In this document: in pieces, positions 37,520 to 49,700 of the stretch
Layout of the letters: each line of letters begins with the position of its first letter
Position numbering within the stretch: the first letter of the stretch is position 1
Source: Impatiens glandulifera
Lineage: Eukaryota > Streptophyta > Magnoliopsida > Ericales > Balsaminaceae
Direction: 5' to 3'
Length of the DNA: 64,000 bases
Assembly (NCBI RefSeq): GCF_907164915.1
Contig: NC_061863.1
Span: forward strand, 42,753,382 to 42,817,381
Translations under genes and position numbers: made by a program
The notes under the pieces: generated by a model
The model's database searches: none
Told to the model about the DNA's origin: nothing
The model's input: the letters and a program-made list of their open reading frames with translations, nothing else

Positions 37520-38180
37520 TCGTCCCTCGTTTCCTTGAACTCTTTTTTTGCACATAACCACTTTTGTATATAAACAATTTTATGATAGAAAATGACAATC
37601 CTATATTACCAAGATTTACTAATATGTCTGTCTATGAGAAAACTGGTCTGGTCAATGAAACTAACTTCAGTACAATAACATGGTAACTAATAGTATCTAT
37701 ATAACCTTCCTCTTTAAGTCCTTGCTGCTCTTTATATGGTTCGAATGGATATCAGTATAACAGTACGACAGGTAATTAAAGGCTTTGAGGCATTATTAAT
37801 TGCTTCAATTAAAACTTGATTAACTTATGTGTGCTAATGTGAGATTTATATGACATTTCTTCGAGATTGAATACATTTTATGGTGTAATCCTTCTGTACC
37901 AAATAGTTTTTACAGTTATGTTTGTGTTTATGCCAATTTCTGTTGGTCAAGGCTGCATTGCATGTGTGGAAGACCATAGTAGTAAATACTCCCAAGACTC
38001 TAAATAAAAGAAATAATGCCAGTTTTGATGAATACTTTGATCTTCTCTTGCTTACAGATGTGATAGTTTAGATTTCTGTTTTATGCTTATCATTTGTTTT
38101 ACACAGAAATACCTTTGTTCTTAGCTTTGCTGGGCCAAGCTGCTTAGATTTTTTGTCACAAACCTATGAGTTAGACTTAC
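37520..38180. other. Gene 3' flank, copy B only
   Basis: Non-coding sequence after the CASP-like stop, ending at the point where homology with copy A resumes (ttac/cttctgtata, 38177-38190). Probably holds the 3' UTR; no other gene is seen. Confidence 0.5.
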
Positions 38181-38597
38181 CTTCTGTATATTTGTCCCAA
38201 TCTATGTTTTAATGGGGGTAATAAGGAGTGGGTCAGAGGCCCCTGTAGGGATATGCACCTGTGTAGAGTTTTCCTCCAAGATTATGGGATTGTGATCTGA
38301 CGACTATTAGGTCAGCTTAACTGCACACTATTCCTTATACAACCTTTGTTGCTCAACTCGTACTCCGAATTAGTATTTCGGATTCAGATTGGATTTTGGA
38401 TTAATCCACTTAATGCTCACCCCTAATGTAATCTGTGAAGAACTTTTTTTTCCTGAAGTTTAATAGTTAAATTATTTTATTGTGACAATCCTTCCCACAT
38501 TGCTTAAAACACGGTTTATTATTATACCCCTAGGTACTGGTCCAGGCTGTCTGGGCATGTAACCACCCTAGATATTAGATGTCTTGTATTATTGTAA

Positions 38598-39103
38598 CTA
38601 GCATGTATCCCGTGCAAATGCACGAGTAATAATAATATAAAAAACCGTGAAAAAAATATTACGGTAAATTTTTTATGGGCGGGTTAACCCACAATCCGAC
38701 CGAAATATCCATTTACTCTCACATATATTCAAATTAACCACAACTCTCGACCCGGCAATCCGGACACTTTAAAAATTAAGCATCATTATATATATATAGA
38801 TTAGTTAGTTAAAAAGTTGAATGTTAAAATGTCACGCGTTTATCAAAATTTGGGTTGAATTTAAAATATAAAGTGTTATTAGCCTAGTTGGTTAAAAGGT
38901 TATACTTCTTTTGTTAGGTTGCAAGTTTGAATCATACCTATAGCATTTTTAATTTTATTTTTAATAGTTTTAAATTTATGGGCGGGTCAACCCACAATCC
39001 GACCCAAGTATCCATTTACTCTCAAATATATCCAAATTAATCACAGCTCTCGACCCGGCAATCCGAACACTTTAAAAATTAAGCATCATTATATATATAT
39101 AGA
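38598..39103 (-). mobile_element. Non-autonomous Helitron, 506 bp
   Basis: On the minus strand it begins TCTATATATATATAATGATG and ends with the hairpin CGTGCATTTGCACG, ten bases, and CTAG. These are the Helitron hallmarks: 5' TC, 3' hairpin then CTRR. It lies precisely between A and T of the host sequence (ttgtaa | ttaacat). Copy A of the segmental duplication keeps the uninterrupted site ttgtaattaacatg near 5117. There is no target duplication, as expected. It encodes nothing. Confidence 0.88.
38879..38938 (+). other. tRNA-like A and B box segment inside the Helitron
   Basis: TTAGCCTAGTTGG (A-box-like) and AAGTTTGAATCATACC (B-box-like) are about 45 bp apart, as in tRNA-derived SINE heads. 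No full cloverleaf or anticodon stem is evident, so this is not a tRNA gene. Confidence 0.45.
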
Positions 39104-42100
39104 TTAACATCATATGTTCCAAATAATATGTTCCAAATAAAGGTGCATAATATATATATATATATAAATATTTTGATGATAATTAAAAGTTGAAAAGAAG
39201 GATATGAATATAATTTAAAAAGTTATAAAGAAATACAAACAGGAGAAGTTGTTCTAATTGATAGTATATAATTATATAATAATTAGTATTGAGGTATTAA
39301 TTAAGAAACCATTTTGGGGGCACTTGGAGGGAGGGATGGTGGCCCCCTAAAAATCAAAAATATTACCTATTTTATATAGCAAACTTTTAAAAAGAATATT
39401 AATTGTATAGTGGATGACTTACAAATTTTATAAAATTATTCAGAGTTTCGATTCTCTCAAAATGCTTACAATTATAGCAAATATTTGTATGATTAATAAT
39501 AATAGATCATTAATATGTATTACCACCTTAAATTAAATCAGCAATTATAAAATATATATATATATATAGATAACCGAAACTAATAGTATATGATGAAATG
39601 TCTTAGATGACTATAAAATCAATAATTAAACTACAACATGATTAAGCACTTATATATTATATGGATATAATTTTGATTATACTAATTCTAAATTTAAAGA
39701 TTGACACTTTCAATTCTATAAATAATAAATATGATATTTAATCAATTCTAACCACTATTGAGATATAATAGATAATAAATCATTTTTGTATTGGACTTAG
39801 CCCATTATAACCCCTCTCTTATTTAAATATAGTGCTACACTAATATTAATTATTTTAAAAACATATATTTTTTACAAATATTGTTAGACATAAAACAAAT
39901 ATTACAAAATAAAAATATTCATAAATTATAAAAACACTTTACCCATCAATTCCATACATATTAAATATAATATTTAATAACTTGTAATTTTCAGTTAATC
40001 ATATTTTAATAAATTTTATTATATTAGTATTTTCATTTTTAAGCTTTGGAAATAAATTACTTTCAACAAAAACAAGAAATGAATTGTCAAAAAATTTTAA
40101 TGCTTTTTAAAATTAATGATTAAAAAATATATATATATATATATATACTGTGCTCTTATGTATAAACTAGGGATCCAAAAATTTAAGTTAGTGTGAACTT
40201 GAAAAACAATTTGGTATGACTTACAAATAACCAAATAATTATTCATAAAATGAAGGATAAATGTAAGGTTTTTCATTTAAAAAAAATATAGATAAAGAAT
40301 AATGAATTAAATTAAAAAAAATTAAGAAATTATGAATTAGTGTCACATTTTTATTGTTAAAAAAATATTGTGGTGGATTTCGGTCCAATCAAACCTTATA
40401 TAGATTTGTTCTTCTTCCAACATTCAAATTTATACATAGTGTGTATAAATTTTAAATTATAAATGATTAGTGTATTATATATACTATCATAATAAATAAA
40501 TTGATATGTTTTGAAAAAATAATTTACATTATATTTTTATAAATTATTTTAAAAATAAATATAAATATAAATATAGTAGCTAATGTTATATTTTTTAATT
40601 AAGTTATATTTTATGTAAAGGTAAATTAAAGGAAAGATTTAATTATAAATTATTAGTTTATTATATATATATATATTATAAAAACAAATACACTGAAAAT
40701 AAAAGGAGTAATCACATATTTTTATTATCAAGATTCACTTTTAACCTACAAAATACCTTCTTATGAATCACCCAATTCACCCGACTGCATTTTTCAAAGA
40801 TAATTTAGCATTATTTGTTTTTAACATATTGAATTATATTAAATTTTTTTGTTATAGGATCTTGAATCGAATAAGAGTACCCGAACAATGATCAATAGTT
40901 ATTCATAGGAAATCTGATCCATTTTGCAAACAATTTTTATTTATTTTTTCATTTTTCTTTCAAAAATTGACCCCTTTTTTAGAAGGGATTTTTGAATTTG
41001 ATAGTCACTCCCTATAATTCACATTCATCTCGAATCTCGAGTGTGAAGAATAATTAAAATAGTATGCACGACTAGAATACATTTCAAATTATCGATTTAT
41101 ACTAACTTTGATATTTTTTAGAGTCGCAACCTAGTTTACTACTCGAGATATTAGGAATGAACAATATTTTGCGTATTTAAACGCATTTTTAAAATTATGT
41201 TCGTAGTTCGATGTTTGGTTACACGTGAAAAAGAATTTCGACGTTATGAATCACGTCTCTATTTTAAACTTTTGATTATTTAAATAATATTATTTTACAC
41301 CTTATTTATTTATTTAATCTTAAACATATATCTTAAGATAATTTGAGGTCCAAAATTTATCAAATATATAGGTTAATTTCATGTATTTTAAACTTAAAAT
41401 ATATGTAGCGAAGTAAAAATATGGTACACAACTTACAAATCATTGTGAAAATGATCCAATTATCCCGAAGCAAACAAAGATTCCTAGCTCTTATCGAACT
41501 CCAATTTGACTCGAATCTTTCGTTTCCGTTTGGACATGGGTGCTTTTGACGCGCTTAAATCTTTGCCTGATTTGGGCTTTCACTTGTTTTATTGAGGATT
41601 TCTTTGGTGTTTGAGGGCTTGGTTATTAAGAAGCAACATAATTAAATGGATAAAATTTATTTTAAATTTATTAATTCATTTAATTTATTTGTACATTTTT
41701 ATTTTATTTAAATAAATCTAAATTTTAATTATAAATATAAGATATGTTTCACGTTTTACCTGGTTTAAACGATTCAGTTGTATAGAGAAGCCTAAGAGAG
41801 TAAATTATTTTTAATTATAATCCAGTTGATGAAGAAGTATATTTCAGCCCTTGGACTTCATTCATAACTTATTTTTATTCAATTTAGCCCCTGAACTACA
41901 TAAATGAAATTAGAAAATTTGGTTTTACCCCTACTCTTTCTACAAATGACCAAATAGACCATGTTTTAATTACTAAAAACTCAGAAATTTTATGTTTGGT
42001 TCATAAATTTATAAATTGTTATATTTATAATGATTACAAGTTTAAAATTTATATGTCATTTTTTATTTTAATTTTTAAATTTATACCGTTTCAAAATTTA

Positions 42101-42218
42101 TGAAATGGTCTAGCATTATATATATTCAAACTCGAATTCGATCGAATATCAAAACTTTTACTCGAATTTGGTTCTATAATTCGAGTTACTCAAACTCGGA
42201 AACTCAAAAATTAAATTT

Positions 42219-42659
42219 TATCAACTAAATTACATATTTTACTATTCTAAATAAATAATATCTCAATGTGCATCTCACGAACTCAAGCACTTGAAGATTG
42301 AATTGATCATTTGTTTGTAAAGGAGAAAGAGGAACTAGAAGGAAATGAGTTTGGAAAAAGATAAACACGTGGAGAAGAATAGTTTGAAGACAAAATGGGC
42401 GAAAGATTATAAGGTTTCTATTATTATTATTATTATTTTAAATATAAAAACTTAAATTTGAATTTTGACTAGATACTCACTGACAGCCTGTCTCATCTAC
42501 GGGTTTACTCGACAAGTAATAACAAAATTATTTTATAATGTAAATAAAATAAAATATTCTATATTTATTTATCCATTAGAATCATAATGGTTCATAATTA
42601 TTAGGAATGAAATTCCCAATTTTAAAAATGACTTTATGAATTTACATCTAAATTAAATA
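42219..42659. other. No recognised gene
   Basis: AT-rich DNA with a short (ATT)n run near 42421, between the end of copy B and the first readable copia protease/pre-integrase codons. Confidence 0.5.
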
Positions 42660-43695
42660 TAAAAAGACGGGAAAGAACACATTAAAAATAATAAGCGGTT
42701 CAGTCAAGACAATTATATTTCTCACTAAAGGAATCAAAATTACGATTAAGAATGCTTTATTCTCGAGTAAAGCTCCAAAAATCTCATAAACTTTAATGAT
42801 ATTCGATAAAAATGAATATTATACTGAAACGACAAATGAGAAAGAAAATGAATATATATCTTAATTACTCAAATAATAGATGACTAGAAAGTGATATTTG
42901 AAAAACTGCGTACTTTCTCATCCGACTTATATTATACAAAAATATATGTCGCCTAAATACATAATATAGTATTCCTAAAAGCTATTAATGTTATTACTTG
43001 GCACGCAGACTTGGACATCCTAGCAGCGTAATGTTAAGACGAATAATTGAAAATTCAAATGGCCATTGTCTGATAAACCAGAAAATGTTGAATTCAAATT
43101 AATTCACATGTATTGCTTGTTCTTAAAGAAAATTAATTAACGGACCATCTTTATCCAAAGTGGGAGATGAATCTCCAACATTTTTAGAAAGAATTCAAGG
43201 TGATATATGTGGGCCTATGTGTGGACCTTTTAAGTACTTTATAGTACTAATTGACGCATTAACGCGTTGGTTCCATGTTTGTTTATGGTTAACTCGCAAT
43301 CTAGCTTTTGCTAGACTAATTGCACAAAATTTTAAATTGCGAGCACAATTTTCAGATTATCCAATAAAGAAAATACGCCTTGATAATGCTAGAAATTTAC
43401 ATCACATGCATTTGATGATTATTGTACATCCATTGGAATTACAGTAGAGCATCATGTTCCTCATTTACATACTTTAAATGGTTTGGCTGGATCACTCATT
43501 AAAAGATTACAATTAATTGCAAGACCTATGTTAATGAGATCAAAACTCCCCGTTTTTGTTTGGGGACATTCCATATTTCATGCTACAACACTTCTGAAAA
43601 TAAGACCGACAAACTATCATAGTTATTCCCTTATGCAAATAACTGGAAATGAACCAAATATTTTTCATTTATGAATTTTTGGGAGTGCACCTTAT
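42660..43695 (+). pseudogene. Degenerate copia: pre-integrase and integrase, left part
   Basis: Fragments in changing frames read as copia pol: IKITIKNALFSSKAP (about 42725-42775), ETTNEKENEY, WHADL (from WHDRLGH-type, about 43000), RRIIENSNGH, then the open frame 43160-43447 with GDESPTFLERIQGDICGP, FIVLIDALTRW and KKIRLDNA. It continues in another frame 43483-43674 with GSLIKRLQLIARPML and LPVFVWGHSIFHATTL. It breaks at 43695 because a gypsy element inserted in the FGSAPYVPI codons. Many stops; no 5' LTR is visible. Confidence 0.85.
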
Positions 43696-44349
43696 TGTCA
43701 TGGGTAGAAACTCGGTCACCGAATATTCCCTCGTCCCGCGCGGCACTAGGCTAGATTTCCACAATCCTAGCTAGTCAGCCTATTAAAAGATGCAAGAAGA
43801 TGGAACAATTTGAGAAAGAAAGAGCTTAGAGAATATCTTGTTTATTGCTTACAAGAGTGATGTATTACAAGTGTTGAGTGCTTTGAACATTCGTTGTTGA
43901 TGTCTTGGTTTATGGCCAAGACTTGTTTATATACAAGTGTATGGATCATTCTAGATCCTCCTAGACCTAATGTTTTCTAGACACTTCTATTACCTAACCT
44001 AGACCCAAGAATTCCTAGAGACTTTTAGAGAATTCTACTAGCACCTATACATGAGAACTCCTAGAGAATTCTAGAGAGTTCTCCCACCTTACATACAAAA
44101 AGGAACTTCCTAGAGAATTCTAGAAAGTTTCATGACCCTACTTACAAAAAGAGGAACTCCTAGAGAGTTCCATGACCTTACTCACAAAAGAGGAACTCCT
44201 AGATAAATCTAGAGAGTTCCATGACCAACCGAAATCCAGGAACTCCTAGAGAATTTTAGAGAGTTCCAGAAATGACCCAAGACTTGAATATTCTAGAAAA
44301 TGCACCTTGTAGGCTTGACATGTGCACCCCATACCAATGGGCCGTGACA
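43696..44349 (-). mobile_element. 3' LTR of the inserted gypsy derivative
   Basis: 654 bp, plus-strand ends TGTCATGGGTAG and GGGCCGTGACA. It is nearly identical to 46616-47275. The sense-strand polypurine tract (complement of ttctcccccacctaag) lies at 44350-44365. It contains many cctagagaattctagagagttcc-type blocks. Confidence 0.95.
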
Positions 44350-44360
44350 TTCTCCCCCAC

Positions 44361-44705
44361 CTAAGTCGTGGCCGATCTCGGCACGATCTTAGAACGATGC
44401 TTGGTGATCTTCTTCCTGGCGTCCCCTAAGTGCTCTTCCTCCCCCTTGCACGTCACGACATCGGGTGCACCTATGGCCGCAAGCTCCAACCGATATGAGA
44501 CATTTCCCACACGTCTCTCGATTGAATATGGTCTCTTGAATCTGCGTACAAAACCCTTGAGCACAGACCGTAGAGACTTCAACTTTTGCGGGGACAACTT
44601 CCCCTTTCCGCCGTCCCTTTTCCTGACTACACGCCCTGCATCCTTTTCTATGGACTTGACGCGTGTGAAGGCGGACTGACTTTGGCCCACGTTTCCTGTG
44701 GCCAA
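44361..44705 (-). pseudogene. Gypsy pol C-terminal tail
   Basis: On the minus strand the frame contains FKRPYSIERRVGNVSYRLEL, which resembles the integrase C-terminal region just before a chromodomain-type end in Ty3-gypsy polyproteins. The reverse transcriptase, RNase H and most of the integrase that should precede it are missing. The plus-strand frames over this stretch are shadows. Confidence 0.6.
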
Positions 44706-44765
44706 ACCTTGTGGATCTGATGGTTTTGTGCCTTTAGCCTTGAGCCGCTCGAAGACCTTGCACCT

Positions 44766-45194
44766 TCATTGGACTTCCTTGGGTACTTGTCCTTTCCCCT
44801 TTGAACCGTCCCCATCATCCACTCTAGCAAAAGTGGTAAAAGCCCCCTTACCACATTTGCGACCTCGGCTGAATCGCATTGCTGAGAACATGCCTATTCC
44901 CTCAGATTCTCTCCTTGTTGGAATCACGCTAGACTTCCCGTGATCCAAGATGATTAAGGAATTGGAATAAGGCATTATGCAAGCGCATACCTGATCGCAA
45001 CATTGTAGTCCCAACACTACGTCGTTGTCTTCCATTGGGACCAAAGTAAACGAGACCGTCCCATACCAGTCTCCGATCTTGGTGTGCACTTTCCTAACCT
45101 CCCCGACCACCAGCTTGGCTACATCAAAGGACTTCACCGTCCCTCTTATTGGGCTGATCCGCAGACCCAACGCTTTGGCTACTCCTTCTCGCAT
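44766..45194 (-). pseudogene. Gypsy aspartic protease (retropepsin) domain
   Basis: It reads MREGVAKALGLRI, WYGTVSFTLVPMEDNDVVLG and MPYSNSLIILDHGKSSVIPT, the usual body of a plant gypsy protease. The active-site block SLVDTG is in the preceding gag frame (about 45215), so one frameshift separates active site and body. After GKSSVIPT the frame runs into unrelated codons, where the internal deletion begins. Confidence 0.8.
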
Positions 45195-46429
45195 GAAGTT
45201 GTGCGTAGCCCTGTATCCACTAGTGAATTAATGCGTCTTCCCTCGATCCAAGCTTCCACGAACAAAGAGCCACTCTTTGTTTCCTTGACCGGCATTGCAA
45301 CACTAGTCTTCGCAGCATTGAGCAGTCTCAAGGATCCCACCCGAGTCCCTTCCTCTTCCTCGGAAGACTCGTGTCCTTTCACTACTGCAACATTTTCTCC
45401 CTTGAACGGGCACATAAACTTTATGTGATTATGGGCACCACAAATATGACACACTCTTGGCTTACCCGAGTCGTCGGTCTTCCCCACAGAGTTGTTATGT
45501 GCATGCCCCTTCTTAGGTAGGCGGTCTCCCCCACGTTTCTCCTGGTCACGTGGGCGGTCTCCCCCACGATTTTCCTCCTCGTCCCTGAGGATCTTCGGCC
45601 TATCCACAGATACTTTGAGCTCTAACAGTCTTTCTGCAACCGCGATTGCCTCGGAGACGTCCCGCACCTTGGTCCTTTGCAGCTCCAACTGCGCCCAGGT
45701 CTTAAGGCCATTCACAAACGCGAATAGGGCCTCCTGTTCCGTTAGACTAGGTAACTCGAGCATCAACTCCTGGAATTCCTTCACATACTCCTTGATGTTC
45801 TTGTTGTGCACAAGTTGATTCAACCTTTTCCTAGCCTCGAACTCGGCGTTCTCTAGGAAGAATTGGCGCTTGAACTCGGTCTTGAAGTCCACCCACGTCT
45901 CCATTCGCAGTGTACCTCGTTCAATATCTACTTCCCGCCTCCTCCACCACAGTAGTGCCATATCTTGCAGGAAGAAAGGTGTTGTCTCCAACTTTCCACG
46001 ATCATCTAGTATATTTGATGCCCGAAAGTACCTCTCCATGTTCCAAAGGAAGTCCCCCACTTCCCTTGCACTCCTCGAGCCTTTGAATGGAGTTGGCTTA
46101 GGAACATCCATCCGTTGAGGTGTCGCACCTCTATGTTCCCCTTCATTTCTTCTAATCCGTCTTTCCATCGATTCTAGCCTCCCCAAGATCACCCTTCGGA
46201 GGGCATCGACCATCGCATGGACTTCTCCCCGGATTGTCTCGAGCACTTCATGGCGGATATCATTAACCTCCCCTCGAACTGATCCCAGCACTTCATCACG
46301 AATGCTCCGGTTCATATTGTTAATGACCCCCATCACCTCGTTCTCCAACTTTTCACCAGCCTCATCCAACGCTGTCACCCTCTCGGAAACCGCGCTAAAC
46401 ACTTCGAGAGCCTCCTGGTGCTCGGACAT
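45179..46429 (-). pseudogene. Gypsy gag
   Basis: 416 codons. It has an N-terminal coiled-coil-like region (EKLENEVMGVINNMNRSIRD and repeats of EVLxSVRGEV type), then the retrotransposon gag domain with FLWNMERYFRA, ALLWWRRREVDIERG and TWVDFKTEFKRQFF. A Glu/Arg-rich linker, the zinc knuckle CHICGAHNHIKFMC (CCHC) and the protease active site VDTG follow. A further N-terminal piece, MNSSSKVTKVSTVEQKDKRS, begins at 46554 in another frame, so the natural start is probably there with a frameshift near 46425. Confidence 0.9.
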
Positions 46430-46601
46430 GCTTCCTCAAGCCGGGTCACCCGCGCTTCCATGTCGACACTCCTCTCGACGGACTTGTGCCTCTTGGACCT
46501 CTTGTCCTTCTGTTCGACGGTCGAAACCTTCGTGACTTTGGAACTTGAATTCATCTTTTCTTTCAATGCGGAAGCACAAACGTGGATGCAATACCACTTT
46601 C

Positions 46602-46613
46602 GCTCTAATACCA
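46602..46613 (-). promoter_or_regulatory. Primer-binding site of the gypsy derivative
   Basis: Minus strand TGGTATTAGAGC, one mismatch from the tRNA-iMet site, two bases inside the 5' LTR. It fixes the element's orientation as minus. Confidence 0.88.
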
Positions 46614-46615
46614 CT

Positions 46616-47275
46616 TGTCACGGGCAGAAACTCGGTCACCAAATATTCCCTCGTCCCGCGCGGCACTAGGCTAGATTGCTACAATCTTAGCTAGTCAGCC
46701 TCTTAAAAGATGCAAGAAGATGGAACAATTTGAGAGAGAAAGAGCTTGGAGAATATCTTGTTTATTGCTTACAAGAGTGAGGTATTACAAGTGTTGAGTG
46801 CTTTGAACATCCGTTGTTGATGTCTTGGTTTATGGCCAAGACTTGTTTATATACAAGTGTATGGATCATTCTAGATCCTCCTAGACCTAGTGTTTTCTAG
46901 ACACTTCTATTACCTAACCTAGACCCAAGAACTCCTAGAGATTTCTAGAGAATTCTACTAGCACCTATACATGAGAACTCCTAGAGAATTCTAGAGAGTT
47001 CTCCCACCTTACATACAAAAAGGAACTTCCTAGAGAATTCTAGAAAGTTTCATGACCCTACTTACAAAAAGAGGAACTCCTAGATCTAGAGAGTTCCATG
47101 ACCTTACTCACAAAAGAGGAACTCCTAGATAAATCTAGAGACTTCCATGACCAACCAAAATCCAGGAACTCCTAGAGAATTCTAGAGAGTTCCAGAAATG
47201 ACCCAAGACTTGAATATTCTGGAAAATGCACCTTGTAGGCTTGACATGTGCACCCCATACCAATGGGCCGTGACA
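46616..47275 (-). mobile_element. 5' LTR of the inserted gypsy derivative
   Basis: 660 bp, ends TGTCACGGGCAG and GGGCCGTGACA. The host copia resumes with TTATGTACCAATT, and TTAT before the left LTR (43692-43695) and after this one (47276-47279) is the target duplication. Confidence 0.95.
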
Positions 47276-49549
47276 TTATGTACCAATTACGTCACCTAAT
47301 TGAACTAAAATGGGACCTCAAAGAAGGTTGGACATCTATGTCGGATATGAATCACCACCAATTACTACGGATGATTTATTCACTACAAGATTTGCATATT
47401 GTCATTTTGACGAATCGCACCTTTTGACAATAGGGGAGATAATAATCAACTGAAAAAAGAAATTTCGTGGAGAATTCTAATTGATAACAATGATCCTCAT
47501 CCAAAACAATGTGAACAAGAAGTTCAGAGAATTGTATATTTACACAGAATTGCAAATCAATTGTCTGATGCTTTCAACGATGCTGTAAAAGTTATAAATC
47601 TTATATTGCAAAGGCAAATGCACCAGCTAAAATGAATGTCCCTTGAAGGATAAATGTCAAGTGCTAATGAATCTACTGAACGTCAAAAGCGCGGTAGACC
47701 TTTAGTTTCCAAAAATAAAAATCCAAAAAATAAAAGGATTGTGCAAACAGATGATTAAAACCCTAAAGAGGTTTTTGAAAAAGATATATCCCCTGAAGAT
47801 GGTGATAGTAAAAATATTTATCCAAAAGATAATGCAATTATTGAAACATCTTTCAATTATATAACTTCTAAAAAATCTTGGAACCGAAAGAAGATTGTAG
47901 TTGATAATATATTTGCATATAATGTTGCACTCGATGTAATAAAAATGATGAGGATCTTGAACCAAAATCAGTTGATGAATGTCGGAAAAGAAATGATTGG
48001 CAAAAATGGAAAGAAGCAATTCAGTTTGAATTAGATTCACTGAATAAATGAAAAGTATTCAGTCCAATAGTCCAAATACTTTTAATTGACTACAGATGGG
48101 TGTTTGTGCGAAAAACAAATGAAAATAATGAAATTCTCAAATACAAAGCACGGCTTGTAGCCCAAGGTTTTTCCTATAGACCGGGAATTTATTTTGAGGA
48201 AACATCTTCCCTGGTCATAGATTGGATAAGATTCAAGTATCTTGTGAGTCTAGTAGTACGAGAAAAGCTCGAAATGAGATTAATGGTTGTTGTAACTATT
48301 TATCTTTATGGCTCTTTAGAAAACGATATCTATATGAAAATCCTAGAAGGATTTAAGATGTCTGATTTATGCAAATCAAATCTCAAAGAGGTTTACTCTA
48401 TTAAATTGAAAAAATCATTGGATGGGCTTAAGCAATCTGGCCAAATGTGGTATAATCTCCTTAGTGTAATTTTGATTTAAAAAAAAGGTTATGAGAATAA
48501 CCCAATTTATCCATGTGTTTTCATAAAGAAAAGTGGATCTGAATTTGTAATCATTGCAGTATTTGTTGATGATTTAAATTTGATTGGAACTCCTGAAGAA
48601 CTATAAACAACTATTGAATATTTGGAAAAAAAATCGAAATCAAAGATTTTGGGAAAAATCTTGCCTTGGATTACAAATTGAGCATTTTGAAAATAGCATA
48701 TTCATCCATCAATCAGCCTATACGCAAAAAGTATTAAAGATTTTCGGATGGATTTTGCTCACCCGCTAAGTACACCAATAGTCGTCTGAGCACTTGATCC
48801 TGAAAAAGATCCATTTAAGCCAAAAGAAGAAAATGATGAATAACTTGGCCCTAAAGTGCCTTATTTAAGTGCTATTGGTGCACTAATGTATCTTTCAAAT
48901 AACACGCGACCAGATATCGCGTTCGCTATAAATTTATTAGCAAGATTTAGTTATTGCCCTACTCGACGACATTGGAATGGAATAAAGCACATTTTTTATT
49001 ATCTGCAAGAGACAATTGACCTCGGGTTATTTTTATTCGAAATGTTCTCTACTAGATTTAATTGGCTATACTATGCTGATGCCGAATATTTATCTGATCC
49101 ACACAAAGTTAAATCTCAGATTGGATATGTTTTTATGTGTGGTGAAACAATTATCTCATGGAAATCTATGAAGCAAACTTTAACAATTACTTCATCAAAT
49201 CATGCTGATATATTAGCAATACGTGAGCTAGCCGATAATGTTTTTAGTTGAGGTCAATGTTACATCACATTCTAGAGAATTGTGCTTGACTAATGAGAAA
49301 ATTCTCCCAACAATTTTGTTTGAAGATAATTTAGTTTGTATAGCTCAACTGAAAGGAGGTTATATTAAAGAAGATAGGACAAAGCACATTTTACCAAAAA
49401 AAAACATTACTCAATATCTTCAAAAGAATGGTGAAATTGATGTGCAACAAATTAGATCAGATGAAAACTTAGCAGATTTATTAACCATAGCATTGTCGAC
49501 TTGTACATTTGAAAAACTAGTAAAGAGAATAGGGATGCGTCGAGTTTGA
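47276..49549 (+). pseudogene. Degenerate copia: integrase end, RT and RNase H
   Basis: It resumes the integrase at YVPIT and TKMGPQRRLDIYVGYESP (about 47281-47350), then QRIVYLHRIANQLSDAFNDA and the linker RQKRGRPLVSKNK. RT: WVFVRKTNENNEI, YKARLVAQGFSYRPGIYFEE, ENDIYMKILEGFKM, LDGLKQSGQMWYN, FVIIAVFVDDLNLIGTPEE (catalytic pair DD kept). RNase H: PYLSAIGALMYL, NTRPDIAFAINLLARFSYCP, YADAEYLSDPHK, ITSSNHADILAI, ending DLLTIALSTCTFEK and stop at 49547-49549. At least six frame changes or stops. The order matches the part before the gypsy insertion. Confidence 0.92.
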
Positions 49550-49700
49550 AATTTGAAGCAATACACAAATCAGGAGAGATATAAACACAAGAATATTATA
49601 CTCTTTTTCCTTTACTAGACATTTTATTTTTCCCACAGGTTTTTTTTAGTAATGTTTTAATGAGGCATATTCTTTAAGTAAATTAACATCCATGGGGGAG

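Larger units (their letters stand above)
31609..42218 (+). repeat. Segmental duplication copy B (long form)
   Basis: It is homologous to 3544-8600 at both ends (31609-32922 and 38181-42218), with 5.26 kb in the middle (32923-38180) that copy A lacks. The middle holds both CASP-like loci and an LTR element. Copy B also has a 506 bp Helitron. Copy B looks like the fuller and probably ancestral form. Confidence 0.92.

Noticed and set aside
38879..38938. A tRNA gene
   Set aside because: A and B box-like stretches exist but no acceptor stem, anticodon stem or cloverleaf can be folded.
44368..46669. Several plus-strand frames over the gypsy element
   Set aside because: Antisense shadows of gag, protease and integrase codons on the minus strand.
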